A DNA stretch of 26,348 nucleotides, from positions 1 through 26,348 of the forward strand of contig JAGAWH010000212.1 in assembly GCA_017941505.1 (NCBI GenBank), given 5' to 3'. Numbering within the stretch: the stretch's first letter is position 1; each line of letters starts with the position of its first letter. This document shows, piece after piece, positions 22,530-26,348 of the stretch. This DNA is from Faecalicoccus sp. GTDB taxonomy: Bacteria > Bacillota_I > Bacilli_A > Erysipelotrichales > Erysipelotrichaceae. The translations under genes were made by a program, and so were the position numbers. The notes under the pieces are model-generated. The model saw only the letters and a list, made by a program, of their open reading frames with translations, was not told where the DNA came from and did no database searches.

Positions 22530-24932
22530 ATGAGAATTTCAAGAAAATGGCTTTCACAATATATGGATGTATCGGATCTGACCATTGAAGAAATGGCTGA
22601 TAAGATTACCGATGCAGGATTTGAAGTAGAAGGAATTGAACATATGTCACAGGGAACCAACCTTGTGATTGGATATGTAGAAGAATGTTTTGATCATCCT
22701 GACAGCGATCATCTGCATTGCACGAAGGTCAATGTCGGAGATGAAGTATTAAGTATTGTCTGTGGGGCACCGAATGTGGCAGCCGGTCAGAAGGTTATCG
22801 TTGCTCTGGCCGGTGCTAAGCTGCCGGGCGGTGAAATTAAACGCGGTGTGATCCGAGGACAGGAATCCAACGGTATGATCTGCTCACTTTTAGAGCTGGG
22901 TGTCGACCCGCATGTATTAAGCGAAGAACAGAAAAACGGTATCGAAGTACTTGATGCGGATGCGCCTGTGGGAAATAAAGAACCTTTAAAATACTTAGGT
23001 TTGGATGATGAGATTTTAGATATCGGTTTAACACCGAACCGTTCGGACTGCCTTGCAGCCTTTAATATGGGTATGGAAGCAGCTGCCATCTTAAATCGTA
23101 AAGCTGTTCTCCCAAAATATGATGGAGCAGCCGATTTAGGTACACCGACAAAGTTAAAAGTAAGTTCCCAAACGGATAAATGTCCTTTATTCTACGGAAA
23201 GGTAATCGGCTCTGTAACGATTAAGGAAAGTCCGAAATGGATGAAGGAATTGCTTCGTGCTTCCGGTGTTCATTCAATCAATAACGTAGTCGATATTTCC
23301 AACATCGTAATGTTGGAGACCGGTCAGCCAATGCACTTCTATGATAAAGATGCCATCAAAAATCAGGAGATCACCGTAAAAGACGGTTTGTCTGTTGATT
23401 ATACCGCACTTGATGGAGTTACTTATAAATTACAGCCGGAAGATGCTGTGATCACCAATAATGGCAACCCGATCGGTATTGCCGGTATCATGGGTGGCGA
23501 TGACTCCAAGATTTTAGATACCACAAGCGGACTTATCATTGAATGTGCTATGTTTGATCATGTATCAATACGCAATACCGCAAAGCGTTTGAATTTGAAT
23601 ACGGAATCCTCTCAGCGCTATGCCAAGGGCATTGAACCGCTGGCAGCTAAAAAGGCAGTAGATAGAGCCGTTCAGCTTTTGATTGAATATGCAGATGCCA
23701 AAGATATCGAGCAAACCGTTGTATATGGAACGGATGGCTATACTCCTTTGACAATTGATTTTACGGCTCAGGATATCAATAACCGCTTAGGAACCGATTT
23801 CACCCAGGATGAGGTTGTATCTGTTTTTGAAAGATTAGTATGGAATCCGGAAGTAAAGGGTGATGTGATCACTGTTCATGTTCCAAGTACCAGAACCGAT
23901 GTGGAAGGCAAAGCCGATTTAAGTGAAGAAGTCATCCGCTTGTTAGGATATGACCGTTTACCAAGTACACTTCCTTTGATGGAAATGACTGAAGGTAAAC
24001 TGGATGCACGTCAGCGTTTAACCAGAATGGTTCGTACTTTCTTTACCAATCAGGGTCTTCAGGACTGCATTACATATACTTTGATCAGTACCGAAAAGAA
24101 GGATAATGCGATCTTAACGGAAGGGGAAGCGGTTGAGCTTGCCGTACCGATGAGTGAAGAAAGACGTTATGTTCGTACCAGCATCTTACCAAGCTTATTG
24201 GATGTTACAGCCTACAATATGGCGCGTTCTGTTAAGGATGTGAACGTATTTGAGTTAAGTGATATCGCCACAAAAGAGGGCTCCGGCACGCATTTTGCGT
24301 TTGTCTTAAGCGGATCTTTACAGCAGTCGCGTTGGGCAGGGTTCAACCTTCCAAGTGATTTCTATACCGCAAAAGGACTCATTCAGGCTTTCTTTGAATT
24401 AATCGGTATCAACGAACAGCGTATCTTCATCAAGGAAAACCACTATGATACTACACATTTCCATCCGTATCGCTCTGCAGAAGTATTTATCGGAAAAGAC
24501 CGTGTCGGTATCTTTGGACAGATTCATCCAAAATATGCACAGAGTACTGATACAAAAGGTGTCATCATGGGTGAGTTTGATTTCAATAAGATCATGGATG
24601 TGAAAAAGTCCAAGATCAAATATGCAGCTATGTCGAAGTATCCAAGCGTACAAAGAGATCTTGCGTTTGTGGTAGAGCGCGATGTACCGGTACAGAAGGC
24701 TGTTGATATAATCCGTAAACAGGGTAAGGTCAATAATGAATGGATCATCCGTGATATTGAAGTATTTGATATTTATGAAGGTGAACACGTGAAGGAAAAT
24801 GATAAGTCAGTTGCCCTTTCGGTAACCTTCCAATCCGATACGCATACTTTGAAGGATGATGAAATCAATACCGTATTTGATAAGATCTTAAATATGCTGG
24901 AAAAGGAATTAAATGCACAATTAAGAAGCTAG
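22530..24932 (+). CDS. pheT: Phenylalanyl-tRNA synthetase, beta subunit
   Basis: An 800-residue partner of PheS in the alpha2-beta2 enzyme. Domains in order: tRNA-binding EMAPII-like domain (about 40-150, VGDEVLSIVCGAPNVAAGQKV), the B3/B4 editing domain (about 200-370), B5 (about 405-475), a class II-like catalytic remnant, and the C-terminal FDX-ACB anticodon-binding domain (about 705-800, SKYPSVQRDLAFVV). AGGAGGG precedes ATG 22530. Length is normal. Confidence 0.97.
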   Translation: MRISRKWLSQYMDVSDLTIEEMADKITDAGFEVEGIEHMSQGTNLVIGYVEECFDHPDSDHLHCTKVNVGDEVLSIVCGAPNVAAGQKVIVALAGAKLPGGEIKRGVIRGQESNGMICSLLELGVDPHVLSEEQKNGIEVLDADAPVGNKEPLKYLGLDDEILDIGLTPNRSDCLAAFNMGMEAAAILNRKAVLPKYDGAADLGTPTKLKVSSQTDKCPLFYGKVIGSVTIKESPKWMKELLRASGVHSINNVVDISNIVMLETGQPMHFYDKDAIKNQEITVKDGLSVDYTALDGVTYKLQPEDAVITNNGNPIGIAGIMGGDDSKILDTTSGLIIECAMFDHVSIRNTAKRLNLNTESSQRYAKGIEPLAAKKAVDRAVQLLIEYADAKDIEQTVVYGTDGYTPLTIDFTAQDINNRLGTDFTQDEVVSVFERLVWNPEVKGDVITVHVPSTRTDVEGKADLSEEVIRLLGYDRLPSTLPLMEMTEGKLDARQRLTRMVRTFFTNQGLQDCITYTLISTEKKDNAILTEGEAVELAVPMSEERRYVRTSILPSLLDVTAYNMARSVKDVNVFELSDIATKEGSGTHFAFVLSGSLQQSRWAGFNLPSDFYTAKGLIQAFFELIGINEQRIFIKENHYDTTHFHPYRSAEVFIGKDRVGIFGQIHPKYAQSTDTKGVIMGEFDFNKIMDVKKSKIKYAAMSKYPSVQRDLAFVVERDVPVQKAVDIIRKQGKVNNEWIIRDIEVFDIYEGEHVKENDKSVALSVTFQSDTHTLKDDEINTVFDKILNMLEKELNAQLRS

Positions 24933-24960
24933 AAGGTTGGACTTAGTCCGACCTTTTTTT
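24933..24960 (+). terminator. Terminator of pheST
   Basis: Stem AAGGTTGGAC (24933-24942) / GTCCGACCTT (24946-24955) with loop TTA, then a T-run to 24960. Confidence 0.93.
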
Positions 24961-24975
24961 CTGGTTTTTCTGATG

Positions 24976-24981
24976 TATAAT
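24976..24981 (+). promoter_or_regulatory. Candidate -10 box of glpK
   Basis: TATAAT lies 30 nt before the glpK start codon. The corresponding -35 would fall in the T-run of the pheT terminator and does not match consensus. I see no catabolite-response element nearby. Confidence 0.45.
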
Positions 24982-25010
24982 AAGGTTAATAAAATACGGA
25001 GGAATTATTT

Positions 25011-26348
25011 ATGGGCAAATATATACTGGCCATTGATCAGGGAACGACCAGCACGCGGGCGATCCTTTTTGATCATGCGTGCAACATCATTAAAATGTCC
25101 CAGAAAGAAGGGCAGATCGCCTATCCGAAACCGGGATGGGTGGAACAGGATGCCAACCAGATTTGGATTGCGACCATGGCGGTGATTGCGGATGTGATTT
25201 CAAGCGCAAAGATTGATCCGTCCGAGATACATGCGATCGGAATCTCCAATCAGCGTGAGACCACAGTTATCTGGGATAAGAATACCGGACTGCCGATCTA
25301 TGATGCCATTGTATGGCAATCCAGACAAACGGATGGTATCTGCGATTCATGGCGTGAAAAAGGATATGAGGATATCATCCGCTCCAAGACCGGACTTCGC
25401 ATTGATCCATATTTTTCTGCATCCAAGATTCGCTGGATTCTAGACCATGTTGAAGGGGCCCAGGAAAGGGCTGAAAAAGGCGAGCTGTTATTTGGAAATA
25501 TCGATTCCTGGTTAGTATGGAAGATGAGCGGACAGAAGGTACATATTACCGATGTAACCAATGCTTCAAGAACTTTGGTGTTTAATATTCATGAAACCAA
25601 ATGGGATGATGAATTGTTAGAAATGTTCAATATTCCTAAATGCATGCTTCCTGAGATTCGTTCTACCAGTGAACAATATACAACAACTTCACCGGTATTG
25701 TTCTTTAATCAGGAGATTCCGATCTGCTCGGTTGTCGGCGACCAGCAGGCTGCCTTGTTTGGTCAGGGATGTTTTGAAAAAGGCATGGTTAAAAACACCT
25801 ATGGAACCGGTGGCTTTATGTTGATGCAGACAGGCGATGAATTGGTAGAATCCCGCAATGGCTTATTATCCACAATCGCTTGGAAGATTGGTGATAAGAT
25901 CGATTATGCCTTAGAGGGAAGTATCTTTGTATCGGGTTCCTTGATGAAATGGTTACGTGACCAGCTCGGTCTTTTTGAACACACAAAGGAAACTTCCGAT
26001 ATGGCCATCCGTGCCAAAACGACCGGCGGTGTTTATATCGTTCCTGCCTTTGTAGGACTGGGCGCTCCTTATTGGGATGATAAGACAAGAGGTATGATCA
26101 CGGGTATGACACTTGGCACCAACAGAGATCAATTGGTTCGTGCAGCTCTAGAGTCTATGGCTTATCAGTCCCGTGATGTCATGGAGGCGATGCAGGAAGA
26201 TTCCAAGATTCAGATTTCTTCTCTGAAGGTTGATGGTGGTGCTGCTGCCAATGATTTCTTACTTCAATTCCAGGCGGATTTGATCCAGTGTCCGGTAGAG
26301 CGTTTTAAAATTCAGGAGCTGACTGCGATGGGCGCTGCTTTCTTGGCC
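25011..26348 (+). CDS. glpK: Glycerol kinase (3' end beyond the window)
   Basis: The first 446 codons of an FGGY-family kinase that phosphorylates glycerol to glycerol-3-phosphate; about 50 more are expected past the right edge. It begins [18 protein letters not shown] (ATP-site phosphate loop), has [24 protein letters not shown] and AIVWQSRQT (glycerol site), then [13 protein letters not shown], the [10 protein letters not shown] region, and [16 protein letters not shown] precedes ATG 25011. The position that carries the HPr-phosphorylated His of many Firmicutes GlpK (within HFYG, before the GDQQ motif) appears to be Leu230 here. It has its own candidate promoter after the pheT terminator. 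Confidence 0.95.
   Translation, partial: MGKYILAIDQGTTSTRAILFDHACNIIKMSQKEGQIAYPKPGWVEQDANQIWIATMAVIADVISSAKIDPSEIHAIGISNQRETTVIWDKNTGLPIYDAIVWQSRQTDGICDSWREKGYEDIIRSKTGLRIDPYFSASKIRWILDHVEGAQERAEKGELLFGNIDSWLVWKMSGQKVHITDVTNASRTLVFNIHETKWDDELLEMFNIPKCMLPEIRSTSEQYTTTSPVLFFNQEIPICSVVGDQQAALFGQGCFEKGMVKNTYGTGGFMLMQTGDELVESRNGLLSTIAWKIGDKIDYALEGSIFVSGSLMKWLRDQLGLFEHTKETSDMAIRAKTTGGVYIVPAFVGLGAPYWDDKTRGMITGMTLGTNRDQLVRAALESMAYQSRDVMEAMQEDSKIQISSLKVDGGAAANDFLLQFQADLIQCPVERFKIQELTAMGAAFLA

Noticed and set aside
1..26348. Insertion sequences, tRNA or rRNA genes, prophage or attachment sites
   Set aside because: No transposase, terminal repeats, tRNA cloverleaf or rRNA signature was seen on either strand.

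Overview
The window looks like the chromosome of a low-GC Gram-positive (Firmicutes/Bacillota) anaerobe. Supporting signs are consensus sigma-A promoters, strong AGGAGG-type ribosome sites, two tRNA-sensing T-box leaders, a ferredoxin-linked 2-oxoacid oxidoreductase, ChW-repeat cell-surface proteins, and the rRNA methylase/pheS/pheT neighbourhood known from Firmicutes. I lean towards an Erysipelotrichia-like gut organism. That is an inference from gene content, not a placement.

Layout. (1) 216-5085, plus strand: an ABC exporter operon of the BceAB/FtsX type. The permease is continuous with a complete extracellular M13 (neprilysin-like) zinc peptidase, giving one 1371-residue protein. (2) 5122-8404, minus strand: porG-porD-porA-porB, a four-subunit pyruvate/2-oxoacid:ferredoxin oxidoreductase. 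It is driven by a consensus promoter and preceded by a T-box leader whose specifier reads ATC (isoleucine). (3) 8648-13207, plus strand: an overlapping three-gene operon of an ECF sigma factor with a C-terminal membrane segment and outer tail, an exported InlB-like protein with an LPVQTG end, and a lipoprotein with three BspA-type leucine-rich modules. (4) 13331-16979: a small GYF_2/zinc-ribbon protein, then a 1091-residue secreted cell-wall enzyme with twelve ChW repeats (four triads), two ricin-like units and a CHAP domain. (5) 17002-20105: pyridoxamine kinase (minus), divergent from purA and a HAD phosphatase (plus). (6) 20104-21176, minus: an XRE regulator and a SpoU-type rRNA methylase. 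(7) 21210-24960, plus: a Phe T-box, pheS and pheT. (8) 25011 to the window end: glycerol kinase, cut by the edge.

How the parts may work together. Regions 3 and 4 read as a cell-envelope module: a membrane-tethered sigma factor translationally coupled to two surface proteins, next to a wall-binding hydrolase. Region 1 looks like an envelope peptide-defence or signalling pump that carries its own ectopeptidase. Region 2 links ferredoxin-dependent carbon metabolism to isoleucine supply through tRNA-Ile. The most novel items are the permease-peptidase fusion, the isoleucine T-box on porGDAB, and the tethered sigma/surface-protein operon. The remaining genes are mostly housekeeping.
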